Source of the DNA: Sipunculus nudus
Taxonomy: Eukaryota > Annelida > Sipuncula > Golfingiida > Sipunculidae
Reading direction: 5' to 3'
DNA: 64,000 nucleotides
NCBI GenBank assembly: GCA_026874595.1
Contig: CM049322.1
Coordinates: 25,393,400-25,457,399, forward strand
Shown here: one piece after another, positions 1 through 11,208 of the stretch
Position numbering within the stretch: the first letter of the stretch is position 1
Layout: each line of letters starts with the position of its first letter
Made by a program: the position numbers and the translations under genes
The notes under the pieces: model-generated
What the model saw: only the letters and a program-made list of their open reading frames with translations
What the model was told of the DNA's origin: nothing
The model's database searches: none

Positions 1-268
1 TTAGTCGTCATAAATCGAACAAACTGTCATCTATTCTGTTGGGTTGATCCGGCTGTTTAACCAATTAATTAATAAAGCCTAGTAACATGCACAATTGCAT
101 CTTGGTAAGTTTCCAAAACTGTTATGCCTGACTGCATTTCAACATACCGTAGCGTTCTTAGCTGCAGCCTAGCTTTTGAGGAAAAGCCTTTTTTTCGTTC
201 TGTGTTCCCATACACCAACGTTGTGAGAATGTGGTACGACCATTAAGTAAGTTTTTGGGTATTTTTTC
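1..268. other. Unassigned sequence
   Basis: I see no coding potential or recognisable repeat here. The last 8 bases (261-268, ATTTTTTC) look like the left copy of an imperfect target duplication for the element that follows. Confidence 0.5.
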
Positions 269-785
269 GGGTCTGTCTAAAACCCGGAGAATCCGCGGAT
301 AGATGGAGAATTTGCAGAGAATTTATGGTGAAATTGTGGAGAGTTTTAATTTTCAGTGCTACTTTTAAATACATATTAAAATCACCTATAATCTGCAAAT
401 ACATTACTCGTAACATATTTGTCCACTTTCAAATGACCGAAATAATTAATAATCTGTACATAATTCAGCATTTTTTGCGCAAACAATGTGTACTCGCCGC
501 CAACTGTAAGCCAGCTGAAGCTGTTGTGATCGCCCCAGGGACCCACTTCGCGGTCGCACTTAACTAAGCTTCTAAAAATCGCCATCATTGATTATATAGA
601 CTAACAATTGTTTTATTTGATGTAATTAGAGCCTTTTGTTGGTATGATCGTGCGAGGCATTACGGTTTATTGCCGAATATGTAACACGATATTTCGTTAA
701 CAAATTAAGCAATTCAAATGGACACATTATTTCAAGAAATCTATTCAATGGTCGTTTAAAATCTGTTATAATGTAAAGGCAGGTG

Positions 786-860
<75 letters not shown>

Positions 861-1084
861 CGGCGGCGAGTCCACATAGATTGTGCTTAAAATGCTGTAC
901 AGATTATTAGTTATTTGGTCATTTAACACTGAAAAATATGTTAACAGTAATAAAGTTGCAGATTTTAAGTGATTTTAATGTGTATTTAAAAGTATCTTTG
1001 CATATAAATCTCTCCGCGATTTCTCCATGAATTCTCCTCGAATTCTCCATCTCTCCGCAGATTCTCTGCGTTTTAGACAGCCCC
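269..1084. mobile_element. MITE-like element with long terminal inverted repeats
   Basis: The two ends are inverted copies: about 269-425 on the left against about 930-1084 on the right. The left terminus reads GGGTCTGTCTAAAAC and the reverse complement of the right reads GGGGCTGTCTAAAAC. Both arms then run through the same GAGAATC..GAGATGGAGAATT series and an AAATACA-ATTAAAATCAC block. Outside are ATTTTTTC (261-268) and ATTTTTTT (1085-1092), an imperfect 8-bp target duplication. The interior holds a TA microsatellite and no transposase, so this is a non-autonomous DNA transposon. Eight-base duplications fit the hAT superfamily, but the termini are not diagnostic. Small open frames inside (for example 325-567 and 626-877) are by-products of the repeats. 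Confidence 0.72.
789..858. repeat. (TA)n microsatellite
   Basis: An almost uninterrupted TA run inside the inverted-repeat element. Minus-strand frames of alternating Tyr-Ile come only from this run and are not genes. Confidence 0.95.
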
Positions 1085-1415
1085 ATTTTTTTAATCCAGT
1101 GAAGGAGCCTTCCAGGTATTTTACGAACATGGGGTGCGGCCACAAAACGCGGATCTACGGTACAGAGACAGTCTTGACAAGAATTGGTTCCCACTGAATT
1201 AAACTGCACTGAAATTAACATCAAATGAGACACCTAGGTTCTCTTAACTATGTGCTCACGCAAACATCTAAACATAATACTCCATAATATTGTACAATAA
1301 ATTATAAAAACGATCATCTGGTTATACTCCCTACTTTAACATGCAGTAATATAACCAAGTCACAGTTCCCTGGTAATATATAACTGTCCACCATCTCATA
1401 AATAAAATACACTTT
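1085..1415. other. Unassigned sequence
   Basis: AT-rich sequence in which I recognise no repeat, exon or RNA gene. Confidence 0.4.
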
Positions 1416-1488
1416 TAGCTCAGCTGACTCTATGTTAGGCTAAAAAGGATTGCTTGTCAGCTGAGCATCATTACCCATGGGTCACTTG
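1416..1488 (+). mobile_element. Minimal Z-family element (Helentron-like), about 73 bp
   Basis: This short segment holds both termini of the Z family and little else. It begins with AGCTCAGCTGAC (1417-1428). Near its end is the inverted copy GTCAGCTGAGC (1455-1465), followed by an arm-and-palindrome region around ACCCATGGGT and then CTTG (1485-1488). The asymmetric layout, with one repeat copy at the terminus and the other inside a terminal hairpin, matches longer Z copies at 7303, 36605-37266 and 48632. It is best read as an internally deleted non-autonomous copy. Confidence 0.5.
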
Positions 1489-2469
1489 TTGTATCAGCCA
1501 AAACAGAGTTTTGCGAATACTATGTTTTCACGTGGATTCCACCGCCGCGTTCGTTCCCATACTGTGAACTGGTGTCTAACAACGATTGTTGGTGCCACCT
1601 GCAATCCTTTCATGCAGTATGAATCTTGGTGTCTTAGGGATAACAACCCAGTGTGTGGTTCAGTGTATTGGGCTTAAATTATGCATGTCAATAGATCTTG
1701 GACACCTCTATCTTGTATTCGAGACTGGTGGTGCCACCTACAATCATTTTCATGTGGCGTCCATCCATCCATTTGCCATCTGTTCATCTAAGTGATTGGT
1801 TCCATGTTGGGCTGAAATAGTGTATGTCCATAGATCTTGGATACCTCCAACTCATACTCAAGAATGGTGGCACCATCTGTAATCATATTTGTGTGGCATC
1901 CATCTGTGCGTTTGCTGTGGGTGAAAATCAATCATATCTCTGAGTGTTTCACTGTATTGGTCTGAATTTGGCATGATCATCCATCTTTCTAGGGTTTTCT
2001 GATAGATCAAAAAGGTGGTGTCACCTAGATTCCTGTTTCTTAGAATACATTGATGCCCTTTTCTCAGGAGTGGGTTGCCATATTGGCCTGAAAGTATGCA
2101 TGTCCATAGATCAACCTTAGATGCCTCCATCTTGTACTCAAGACTGGTGGCACCATCTGCAACTGTTTTTACGTGGCATCCATCTGTTTGTTTGCTTTGG
2201 GTGAAAATCACTCAAATCGCAGGAGTGGATGGATGTATCAATCTGAAATTTAGCATGTACATCCATCTTGTTGTAGACCATCTTTGTTGTAGACCAGACA
2301 GGTGGTGCCACCTGCCATTCCATTTTTGCCTTTTTCTCAGGAGTGGTTTGATGTATTCACCTGAAAATTTGCATGTCCATAGATCTGGGAAAATTTGCAT
2401 GTCACTATACAAGACTGCAAGGGCCAACTATAATCGATTTATCTCGTATCCATCTATAGTTTTGTTTTT
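1489..2469 (+). repeat. X-type 5' end followed by Y modules
   Basis: The stretch starts with TGTATCAGCC and the CCGCCGCG-rich block seen at the 5' end of element X1 (34590). It then continues as a series of Y modules. Each Y module contains a phrase like CATGTCCATAGATCTTGG, then a version of ACTGGTGGCGCCATCTGC, a GTCCATC block and GGGTGAAAATCA..CTCATATCT. Cores here include GGTGGTGCCACC (around 1727) and GGTGGCACCATC (around 2146). No 3' hairpin plus CTAG is found, so the copy is chimeric or truncated. Open frames at 1477-2482 follow the repeat and show no codon-level homology. Confidence 0.55.
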
Positions 2470-2834
2470 AGGGAACCTGTGAGCTTATGCGATGGTGCGG
2501 CATTGTATGTCGTGTATCGTGCGTCGTCTGTACATTAACTAATACTATCTCGAAAAAGGCAGGAGCAAGCATCACTAAAATTTATGCAAAAAAATCAGTC
2601 ATCTTAAAACCTATATCGGATTTATTTATTATTTTTTTGGCTATCTGCATTAAATAAGATTTTATAGGGAGAAAGCTTAAAAACCCTTAAAAATCTTCTT
2701 CTCCGAAATCATCCAGCCAGATTGTCCAATATTTCACAGAAAGAATCTCTCTCAAGTTAGTTTGAATGGTTCTAGTTCAGTGATTTTTGGCCGAGTTTAC
2801 AGGAAGTTGAACTTGGTCATCTGTCAAAAAAAAA
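2470..2834 (-). mobile_element. W-family element, 5'-terminal fragment (inverted)
   Basis: This arm reads AGGGAACCTGTGAGCTTATG and onward. It is an inverted copy of the terminal 330 bp of W1 (about 5443-5774), matching over the terminus, the ACGGACGAC-type run, the AGTATGGGTTAA block and the GAAATATTGGACAATTTGG block. It lies head to head with W1, so the two together form a 3.3-kb inverted-repeat structure. Confidence 0.7.
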
Positions 2835-2837
2835 AAA

Positions 2838-5774
2838 AAACAAGGCCTACAGGCCTAATGCGAACATGTGCATTGGGAAATACACCAGGTATAATGCTTC
2901 AATGCTGGACCATTACTTCTCATGTATATGAACAGTGCAAGTACTAAACATTTGGAATAAGAAACAATTACACAAACATCACTGCTGAAATTCTGGCATG
3001 GATGCACACAACACAATGATTGTAGCTGGCACCATCAGTCTTGTATACAACGAAGCTATCAGAGATATATACATATGCCCAATTTCAGGCTGATATATCA
3101 AATTCCTCTGTAGAAATAAGCAGGCACATACACTGTGCAAAAGTCATTGTAGGTGGCGACACCTGTCTTGTGAATGAGAGAGCCATCAAAGACACATAGA
3201 CAGGTCAAAATATCAGGCCAATACATCAAACTTACCTTGAGTCTGATGCATGGGGCTGACCAGGCTTAGGTGAGAAAGGCAGTTGCCCCGAGTGAATTGT
3301 GACAAATTTGCTAGCTGGCTCAGGTTACTGCACTCAGTGAACTCATGACCTGCACCTGGCTAGAATGAGTGAACTTTCGACCTGTACCTGGCTGCACTGA
3401 GTGAACTCTTGACCTGTTGCATAATCTGACAGATTTGGTAGTCCACATGCATCCCTGAGGGTATGACACCCATGAGGTGATCACATGGTGGCCATGAGGT
3501 GTTCACATGTCACCCATGAGGTGATCACATGCCTTGTGCTTGGCTGACATGACTGAACTCTTGACCTATATCTGGCTGCACTGAATGAACTCTTAATCTG
3601 CTGCCTAATCTGAAACAGTTGGCAGTTTCTCAACCTATTTAAAGATACAAACTCAATCTTGGTCTGTTGGTAAATCTGTTTACACATACTGAAAGACTTC
3701 GGCTAAAATGTTTTTTTTTCAAGCTGACATATTCATAAACTTTTTATCAAAATATCTAAAATAACAAAAGTTCTTTCATTGTTAAAGGTCCAATAATTCT
3801 GCCAGAAATCATTCAAGTAAACTTGAACAAAGGCCACCTAAGAATAATATTTGTGCAATGTTAAAGAAGTTATAATTGAAACAATAATTTTGTAGAAGAA
3901 CAGTTTTGCAGTCCTCAGTTTGAAATAGACATAATAATGGCCATAAGACCAACTTAAGCTTTTCTGATATGACTGAAAGAACCATGTCCTAGGATAATTC
4001 TTTTGAAAAATTGAACAATTCAACTTGACAGTTTCATCATAAACATTTTAAGCTGAAAATGGCTAAAATTACGAGGTTTTTGCCCGTAAAAAACAGGTCA
4101 ATGTAGGTGGCACCACAAAATCTGCAACTTCAAATATGAGTTATGTGACCAACATTTGCACAATTCTTCTGTCATTTCTGAGATTACTATGTCAGTTTGC
4201 TTAATTGGAAAAATGACTGTTCAAATTCGTGTAACACCACTAAAATTCATCAAATGCAAACCATTTGAACAAGCTTGACAGGGCTTGCCTCTGGGATCAT
4301 TTTTGTAAAATAAGAAGACTTTTTAAAGGTTTTTCAGCTTTTTCCCTATAAAATCTAAGTAAATGCAGATAGCAAATAATAAGCTGAATCCCACAACATT
4401 TGAAATGTGACATATTATTGCATTAAATCCAGGGATGGAAGCTGCTGCTATTCCTGAGAAATTATAGGTTAATGTACAGATGACCAATGACCCCTGTACA
4501 AAAAAAGGTCATTGCAGGTGGTGCCACTAATACCTGAATTCCATATGTGACTCATGTGACTAACACTGGCATAAAATTTGGTGATGATAGCTCCGGCCGT
4601 TTTATGAGATTGTCATTTTAGTATGCTTTTTTGGACAGATGAATAGGTTCAACTTCCTGTAATTCTGCAAAAATTCACCAAATTTGAACCATTTGAACAA
4701 ACTTGAGAGAGATGATATAAAAGATTATTTCTGTGAAATATTGAACAATTTGGCTTGACTGTTTCGGGGGAGAAGATTTAAAAGGATTTTTAGCTTTTTC
4801 TCTATAAAATCTGAGAAATGCAGAGATTTTCAGATGGCTTATTTTTTGCATTAAATATCATGATGCTAGCTCCAGTCGTTTCAAAATAGTATGGGTTAAC
4901 GTACAGATGACGAAGGACGGACGCCGCTAGATGTATCTGCTTCACACAGCTAACATATATGGTAAAATGACTCAACTCAATCTTTATAATTCAGCCAAAT
5001 TTCAAAATTCTTGGAACCAAAGAAGACAATAATAAGAATTATTAAGGGGATTATTCTTGTAAAATATTAAACAAATTGGCCTTGTCGGCGTCAGTCAAAA
5101 AATGTTTTGCAGGTTTATAACTCATATGGGAAAATACAGCAAAATGGCTTAGTTAAGCTTCCCATAACTCAGCCAAAAATCACTGAACCAAAACCATTTG
5201 AACAAACTTGAATTATCAACATCTTAGGATAATTAATGTATGGGATTTTAGAATTTGGCCCAGTGGTTTTTGAGAAGATCTTTGTAGCCGTCAGTATGAT
5301 TCAGGCATTATGACCCCTGGACCCATGCAGGTGGCGCCACCAATACCTCAATTTCTGATATGACTTTTGACCAACATTGGCATAAAATTTGGTGATGATA
5401 GCTCCTGCCGTTTCTGAGATTGTAATTTTTGTATGCTTTTTTGGACAGCTTCCTGTAATTCGGCCAAAAATCACCAAACTTAAACAATTCCAACAAACTT
5501 GAGAGAGATTGTTCCATGGATCATTTCTGTGAAATATTGGACAATTTGGCTGAACAGTTTCACAGAAGAAGATTTTTAAAGGTTTTTTAGCTTTTTCCCC
5601 ATAAAATCTAAGAAAATGCTGTTTGCCAAAAAATAAGCTAGATGACTAATTTTTTGCATAAAATTTTGTGATGCTAACTCTTGCCGTTTTCAAGATAGTA
5701 TGGGTTAACATACAGACAACGGATGACAGACGACGGACGACGGAACACCATCACATAAGCTCACAGGTTCGCTA
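2838..5774 (-). mobile_element. W1: full-length W-family element (Helentron-like, non-autonomous)
   Basis: One end is AAGGCCTACAGGCCTAATG followed by GCGAACATGTG. The other is CACAGGTTCGCT (to 5774). The repeat GCGAACCTGTG is therefore terminal at the right end and lies inside a small AGGCCT-ACAGGCC hairpin at the left end. Read on the minus strand the element ends in hairpin plus CTTG. The interior is non-coding and modular: GGTGGCACCACC-type cores with AATACCTCAATTTCAGATATGAC, and long segments such as GTGAAATATTGGACAATTTGG recur two or three times within the copy and in W2-W5. No Rep/helicase frame exists. Family relatives: 10288-13882 (interrupted), 19560-21768, 37470-39606 (opposite orientation), 53835-55658. 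Confidence 0.65.
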
Positions 5775-6308
5775 ACAAAATTAAGAATGTTACAATTTTA
5801 CTATGACTGGACCGGACTGACTTTGAACTTCTTGAAATGGAGACAGACTCTCTGTATTTTGCCACATCTTTTCCCCCTTGACACTGACTTCATCTACTTA
5901 CTCCACCAGGACAAAAACAACATTGAAAATGGAACTCCATCTTACAAACATGGCACCCTTGGCTGGACTGTGTTAAATTCTAAATGCCATCTGAGGAAAA
6001 ATATCTGTGGTGAAAAACACGTTTGATTTGATTCTTGCAGTAAACACTGTCCAAGGGATCAGTAACCGTTCATCATGGCATGCATCAACAGATACACTAA
6101 TGTTGGAATTACTGCCATCCACTGTTAATTTTATATGGCTCCATAAGTTGTGCATTTCTCATGTGCAATTATACATCCATGAGTCAACTAAAGAAGATTA
6201 ACAAGCCCAATAATCAATATCTTTTGCTAATTAGTGTGAAGTATATTTTTCATTAAGTATAAAACAATTCCTTAATGTCAAATTAGGTCCGAGTTGAATA
6301 TTAATTTG
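5775..6308 (-). other. Low-copy sequence downstream of TEN1, probable 3' UTR
   Basis: This island between W1 and the TEN1 stop codon shows none of the repeat modules of the window, so it is probably host 3' UTR and flank on the minus strand. No AATAAA was spotted in the first few hundred bases. A minus-strand frame at 5973-6155 looks compositionally protein-like, but an in-frame stop lies just upstream and no good acceptor precedes it; it may be chance. Overlapping plus-strand frames are shadows. Confidence 0.45.
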
Positions 6309-6579
6309 TCAGTCATCCAGTTGTTTGGTAAAATATGAACACTGCTGATGAAGGGCTATGAAGTACATGGTTAAATCCAAGCCATCCACAACCCGTGCAC
6401 TTCTAGCCAGTAGTGTCAGGTTGCTGGTGGAGTCGCTCACCAGGTCACCAGTCAGCTGTAACAGGGCTCCTGATGAAGCTTCTACAGGTTCTATTAAACA
6501 AGTGCACACCTGCAGCATGACCTTTGACCTTGGGTCTTCTAAAAGTGCTCTTGAATTCTCAGCATCATGTTGAATTAAT
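6309..6579 (-). CDS. TEN1: TEN1 (CST telomere-capping complex subunit), terminal coding exon
   Basis: TEN1 is a small OB-fold protein that binds STN1 in the CST complex, which helps DNA polymerase alpha-primase fill in telomeric C-strands. This exon encodes 89 residues plus the first base shown completing the split Arg codon. It opens just after an acceptor TTGTACTTGCAG (6580-6582 is the CAG) and ends with TGA at 6309-6311. Residues VMLQVCTCLIEPVEASSG, then a TGDL turn and ARVVDGLDLTMY, correspond in order to the conserved C-terminal half of animal TEN1 (CTxLxEP strand; closing V-x-G-hydrophobic-[DN]-L helix). The first base, A, completes the AG left by exon 1 (AG+A = Arg), giving the expected Gly-Arg-Leu junction and 128 residues in total, near the roughly 120 usual for the family. 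Identification is from remembered family pattern; no alignment was run. Confidence 0.8.
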
Positions 6580-6619
6580 CTGCAAGTACAAGAAGTGACC
6601 AATCACACAGGACACTAGA

Positions 6620-7302
6620 AACAAAACAAACGGTGTACAAGCCTAAATCAGGACACAGTGACGCCATGATATGGTGGAGATGGGCGGGGAACTGCCCGTT
6701 TTCGGTAGCGGCCTGTTGTTAATATTATGAGACTTTTCGGATTTTCGCAAGCAGTTTCCCATTAGTGCCACCAGGGGGAGGGGAGATGAGCAAGCATAAA
6801 ATAGTGTTCGGGTAGGAAAGCAGGAGAGGGTAAGAGGGGCCCCCAGGAATCTGACGCGCAAATAGCAGCTATTTGCTACCACAAAAAGTGTCAAAACTGC
6901 CGCCCGAGGGAGTGGAGATCTCAGCGGCCTGCAAGAAGGGCCCCCCATGAATCACACGCGCAAATAGCAGCTATATGCTACCACAAAAAGTGTCAAGACT
7001 GCCGCCAGAGGGAGTGGAGATCTCAGCGGCCTGCAAGATGGGCCCCCATGAATCACACGCGCAAATAGCAGCTATATGCTTCCCTAAAAAATAAGGAAGG
7101 GGTAGGAATTAAGGTAGCATTGCATTGAGTGTAAAGACTGTCGCTAGGGGTGGACAAAGATCGGGAGGGGGGTAGAATTTATGGTATCATCACATTGTGT
7201 GTTAAGACAGCTGCCAGGGGGATTGGGGATTGCAGCGGCTCACCAGAGCGGCCCCAATGGGTCCCATGCGCAAATAGCAGATACTTGCTACCCTAAACAA
7301 GT
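6620..7302. repeat. About 101-bp tandem repeat
   Basis: The block with GGGAGTGGAGATCTCAGCGG and CACGCGCAAATAGCAGCTAT recurs at about 101-bp spacing (CAAATAGCAG at 6860, 6961 and 7062), with a more diverged copy at 7271. Frames across it (for example 6643-6948 on the minus strand) are repeat products. Confidence 0.8.
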
Positions 7303-7820
7303 GACCAATGGGTCATGACGCTCAGCTGACTGGGAAGAAATTCGCAAAAGGAAATTTTATAATCTGAATGGTAGTATTTACCCATTCAACTAAAGCATCA
7401 AACAGATTAACCAACAGGCCAAGATTGTGTCTGTTTTTATATATCTCAAAAATAGAGAAAAAATGCATAAACTTTAAAAAAAATACAGGTGGCTCCACCA
7501 GTCTGCAGAAACTAATAAAAACATTTAATGGTCAATATCCATGCAAAGAATCATGGTGATCTCTGCATTAGTTGTTCAGATACTTCACCTTTTGTATCAA
7601 ATTTTCCATTATTCTGAGGGATACTTTGGAGTCCTATAGCTTGAAGGATATGGGTAACAGAGACCTAATTTCAGGTTTCCAAAGACACTTTTCATGGGCC
7701 TCTTTGCATGACAAGAATGAAGATTCTAGGTTTAGTTGTTACAATTTGTGCCACGTTAACAGATGACAGCATCCTTAAAGGTCTCAAAAACAGAGAAAAA
7801 AAATAGGAAAATTGAATATA
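7303..7820. mobile_element. Z-family element, hairpin end and first modules
   Basis: It starts AACAAGTGACCAATGGGTCA followed by TGACGCTCAGCTGAC, the Z-family hairpin end (the palindrome is mutated at one base pair). Internal modules follow, with an ACAGGTGGCTCCACCAG core (about 7486), TCTGCAGAAACT, and a GAATCATGGTGATC block. The matching 5' end, a CAGCTGAC/GTCAGCTGAG pair, is at about 10147-10172, so 7303-10172 may be one Z copy into which the Tigger-like and P repeats inserted. Confidence 0.5.
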
Positions 7821-8590
7821 CAGTGAAACCTTGTTGTGTCGAACTCAGTTAAGTTGAATTCCCGCATGTGTCGAAGTTGAACGTGAGGTCCCTGCAAAAA
7901 ACAGTTAAAACCTTACTAATTTAACTCCACTTGTGTCGAAGTCGGATGTGTCAAAAAACCGGATGTGTCGAAGTGTTTTGTTGGTCCCCAGCTAATATTT
8001 CTAACGCTTAACTCGAAGTCATGATTGGATAACAGTTGTGCAGGGCCCGTCAATCATGACTGGGCTGTTGTGACCAGTCATAATTAATTAATACCGACCA
8101 GGCTCTCACTCATCAAGCGCGATGGCTGACATACCTAGTTCGTTGTTTACTTGTTTCATGATCACGCCTTTCTTCTCTCGCCGACAAAGCATCAATTAGA
8201 AGTTATTGATAAACAAATCATAATCCAATCCTTACCTTTGATGTGTCTAGGATAAACATACAGGACTCTGTATAATTGGAGGAAGATGAGATCTATATCA
8301 AACTCTTATTTACCATAGAGTACGTTATACAGTATAACTGCTTCACTTTCATATTGTTCTTGTCATGCTTGCAATGGCATCGCGGCCTAGCTGCTAAGCT
8401 TATAAGCTTAATGTAAAAAGCATTTAGCAGAAATACGAAGCACTGCTCGAAGTTGAACGTGGTGAAAAGACCAAGGCAAAGGACTTCAACATCCCCGCCA
8501 ACACGCTGAGAACATGGATCAAGAATGCTGAGAAGATCAAGGTTACTGCTTTTTTAAGAAGATCTGATGTGTTGAACTGAAAATGATCTG
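7821..8590 (+). mobile_element. pogo/Tigger-like DNA transposon relic
   Basis: The left edge is TA followed by CAGTGAAACCTTGTTGTGTC at 7821, the kind of terminus and TA target used by pogo/Tigger elements. Several subterminal repeats of TGTGTCGAA follow (about 7835-7975). Downstream lies the DNA-binding start of a transposase. The right end is not identified, and most of the transposase, including its DDE domain, is missing. Confidence 0.6.
8428..8580 (+). pseudogene. Tigger/pogo transposase fragment, CENP-B-type helix-turn-helix
   Basis: Fifty codons are open between TAG (8425) and TGA (8578-8580). They contain the second helix-turn-helix half of a CENP-B N-terminal domain: AKDFNIPANTLRTWIKNAEK, where the Phe-x-Ile-Pro-x-Asn/Ser-Thr-Leu-x-Thr-Trp pattern is typical of pogo-class transposases and of CENP-B and jerky-like proteins. 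There is no DDE catalytic domain, and the frame stops after SDVLN. It is a dead fragment within the TEN1 intron and shows no sign of being an exon. Confidence 0.65.
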
Positions 8591-10172
8591 AGCCAATCAT
8601 TTATTGATTTGTATGCTTTTATACACGTACATGTATGTGCTCTTATTTCACTTTCTTGCTTAACCTAATCCTTCTTTTGGTGGTACTTAATTGTTTTTTT
8701 ATGATTAATAAAAAGTACATAAAATCTGTGTTGTTCTTTTATGAAAACATTTGTGAAAACTATATAATATATGCCCTATACGTGTGCAGTATTTATTGAT
8801 AATAATCAAGGCTGAAGAAGGTTGAATATAATGAACATAGGTTGTCTCAAACTCCGGTTGTGATGTAGTTAATGAGATACTGAAGTTTTTGTATGAAATT
8901 TTTTTACTTTTCTGGGGGGGGTACTTTGGCACCACCAGTCTGCAGAAAGTGATGGAACATCCCATGAGCAATATTCATGCAAAGAATCATGTTGATCAAT
9001 GCTGTTGTTATTCAGATACTTGAGCTTTTGTATCAAATTTTGCATTATTCTGGGGGGGTACTTCGGAGCCCCATAGCTCAAAGGATATGTTTAACATGAC
9101 CCCAAATCGAAAAGAATCTTCCCCTATTGGCATGTGAGTAATATCTTGAAGAAGGAAAGTTTGTGATGAAAAGTTTGGCTAGAAATGCATACATTCCTTT
9201 AAAAGAAATAGGTCCTTTGACCTTGACCTTTGACCTTCAAAATCAACAGGGTTCTTACTTTGGTGGTGAGCCATGTATAAGTTAAGTTTGAAACCAATAT
9301 GTCAAACTAAACTGGAGTTATCATCTGAAAACTAATTTGTGAACAGATGGCCCCTGTGACCTTGACCTTTGACCTTGTGACCCCAAATTCATTTATGCTC
9401 TCCCCATACTGGCAAGTTAGCAAAATATGCGAGATGGAAAGTTTAGGATAAAAATCTTGGCTTAAAATGCAGCCATAATTTTTTTTGAATAAGTGAGTCT
9501 TGTGACCTAGACCTTAGACCTCATGACCAAAAATTCATACAGGTTCTTTCTTTAGTGGTGGGACATGTGTCATGTTTGAAATCCATTTGTCAATCCAACC
9601 TGGAGTGATCATCTGAAAACAAATTTATTGGGATGGACGGATGGACAGACAGACAGACAGATGAACAGACAGACAGACAGGGTGATTACTATAATGTATC
9701 CACTTATGTTCATAAACACACCAGGTTTTGGGACACTAGATGGAATCACGGCTGATAAATTGACATGATTGTTGTCATTTTATAGGGGAAAAAAATAGAA
9801 AATATTTGTAAAATTAAGAAAAAATACAGGTGGCACCACTTTTCAGGAACTTACAAAACTAGTCATGGTCAATATTCAAGGCAATATTCATGACAATCCA
9901 TGCATTAATTATCAAGATATTGTAACTTTTGTATCAAATTTTTTATTATTCTTGGGGGTATTTACAAGCCCAATAGCTCAGAGGATAAAGGTTGCAGTGA
10001 CCTAATTTCAGGTTTCAAATGAGATTTTTTATGGACCTGCCTAGGTTTTTAGTTACAGGCTTCTAGGGTCAGCAGTTACGATTTGTGCCCTGCTAATGGA
10101 CAGACGGATGGCCAGACAGATGACAGACAAAGCGCCAAACCTAAACCTCAGCTGACTTACAGTCAGCTGAGC
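8591..10172. repeat. Z and P repeat modules
   Basis: About 8870-9110 and 9800-10172 are Z modules (TTGGCACCACCAGTCTGCAG at 8926; GGTGGCACCACTT at 9829). They end with CTCAGCTGACTTACAGTCAG at about 10147, the Z inverted-repeat end. Between them, 9120-9720 is a P module with runs of TGACCTTGACCTTTGACC and a GACGGATGGACAGACAGACA tail. Minus-strand frames at 8705-9081 follow the repeat. Confidence 0.6.
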
Positions 10173-10287
10173 TAAAAACATAATGCCACAACATGGCATC
10201 TTCCAGATTATTTTCTGAATCATGATTCCAAAACTGTTTGTACATTGGAGTTTTCAGTACATGCTTAACTACATGATTAGTTATATA

Positions 10288-10760
10288 ACAAGGCCTACAA
10301 GCCTAATGCTAACCTGTGCAATGGGATACACATCAGGTGTAATGCATCCATGCCGGACCATTACTTTTCTATCAGATGTGTGACATGTATATGTACAATT
10401 CAATCACTGAACGTTTAGAACCCAAGTGCATGCACCAATTACACAAACGTCATTGCTGAAATATGTAATGGATATACACAACACAAAAATGATTGTAAGT
10501 GGCAACACCAGTCTTGTGTATGAGCAAGCCATCAAAGATGTATGGACTTGAAAAATTTCAGGCAGATACTTCAAACCACTGTTAGGCTAGGTGCACAAAT
10601 GCATGAAACAACTAGAAAACCGGTAGACAACAAGCGACAACATGTCTCCGCTGAAATCGGAGTGGTATGATTGAAGTGAAGGATGGGTTGAGTGTTATGT
10701 TATACCACTGCTGAATAAAGACAACTAATTAAAAACTCTGAGAAAAGGACATTATTTTAT
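10288..10760 (-). mobile_element. W2 element, hairpin end portion
   Basis: It begins AACAAGGCCTACAAGCCTAA, then TGCTAACCTGTGCAATGGG, the W hairpin end with its inner repeat. It carries on through the same CACCAGTCTTGTGTATGAGC modules as W1. It is interrupted at about 10760 by Y and X sequence; its probable continuation and 5' terminus lie at about 12960-13882. Confidence 0.55.
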
Positions 10761-10761
10761 T

Positions 10762-11208
10762 CTATGAAAACACCTGCGGCCACCTGTCTGATCTACTAGA
10801 AAACTCTCCAAGATGGATAGTCAGGTCAAATTTCAGACCATACCTTGACCCACTCCTGAGATATGAGCAATTTTCACCCAAGCACATGTGCTTATGGACG
10901 CCACGGGAAAACAATTGCAGATGGTGCCAACTGTCTTGAATATAAGATGGAGGAGACCAAGATCTATGGATATGCACAATTCCATGCAAATACTGCGAAT
11001 CACTCCTGAGAAAAGAGCATTAATTTATTCTAAAAACAAGGGCTTCAGGCCTAATGCGAACCTGTGCAAAGTTTGGGAGTATGAATGGAGGTTTTTTTTT
11101 TAAATTTAATATTGATCCTTTTAAATCCTGCATATCTACCTTAGTCATTATGATTTCAGCAAAATGGACATTTCAGACCTGCAAGTTTCAGACTAGGACA
11201 TTTTAAAA
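10762..11208 (-). repeat. Y module, inverted, with a second W-type end
   Basis: On the minus strand this matches the Y modules at 45900-47000 (AGATCTTGG, GGTGGC..CATCTGCAA, GGTGAAAATTGCTCATATCTC). At about 11035 a W-like hairpin end recurs (AACAAGGGCTTCAGGCCTAA). Confidence 0.5.

Noticed and set aside
626-877. Tyr-Ile repeat proteins here and at 44709-44944, 41992-42198 and 51779-52087.
   Set aside because: They are translations of TA microsatellites.
5973-6155. Minus-strand 60-codon frame downstream of TEN1.
   Set aside because: There is a stop just upstream of its ATG, no convincing acceptor and no recognised family; it is more likely 3' UTR.
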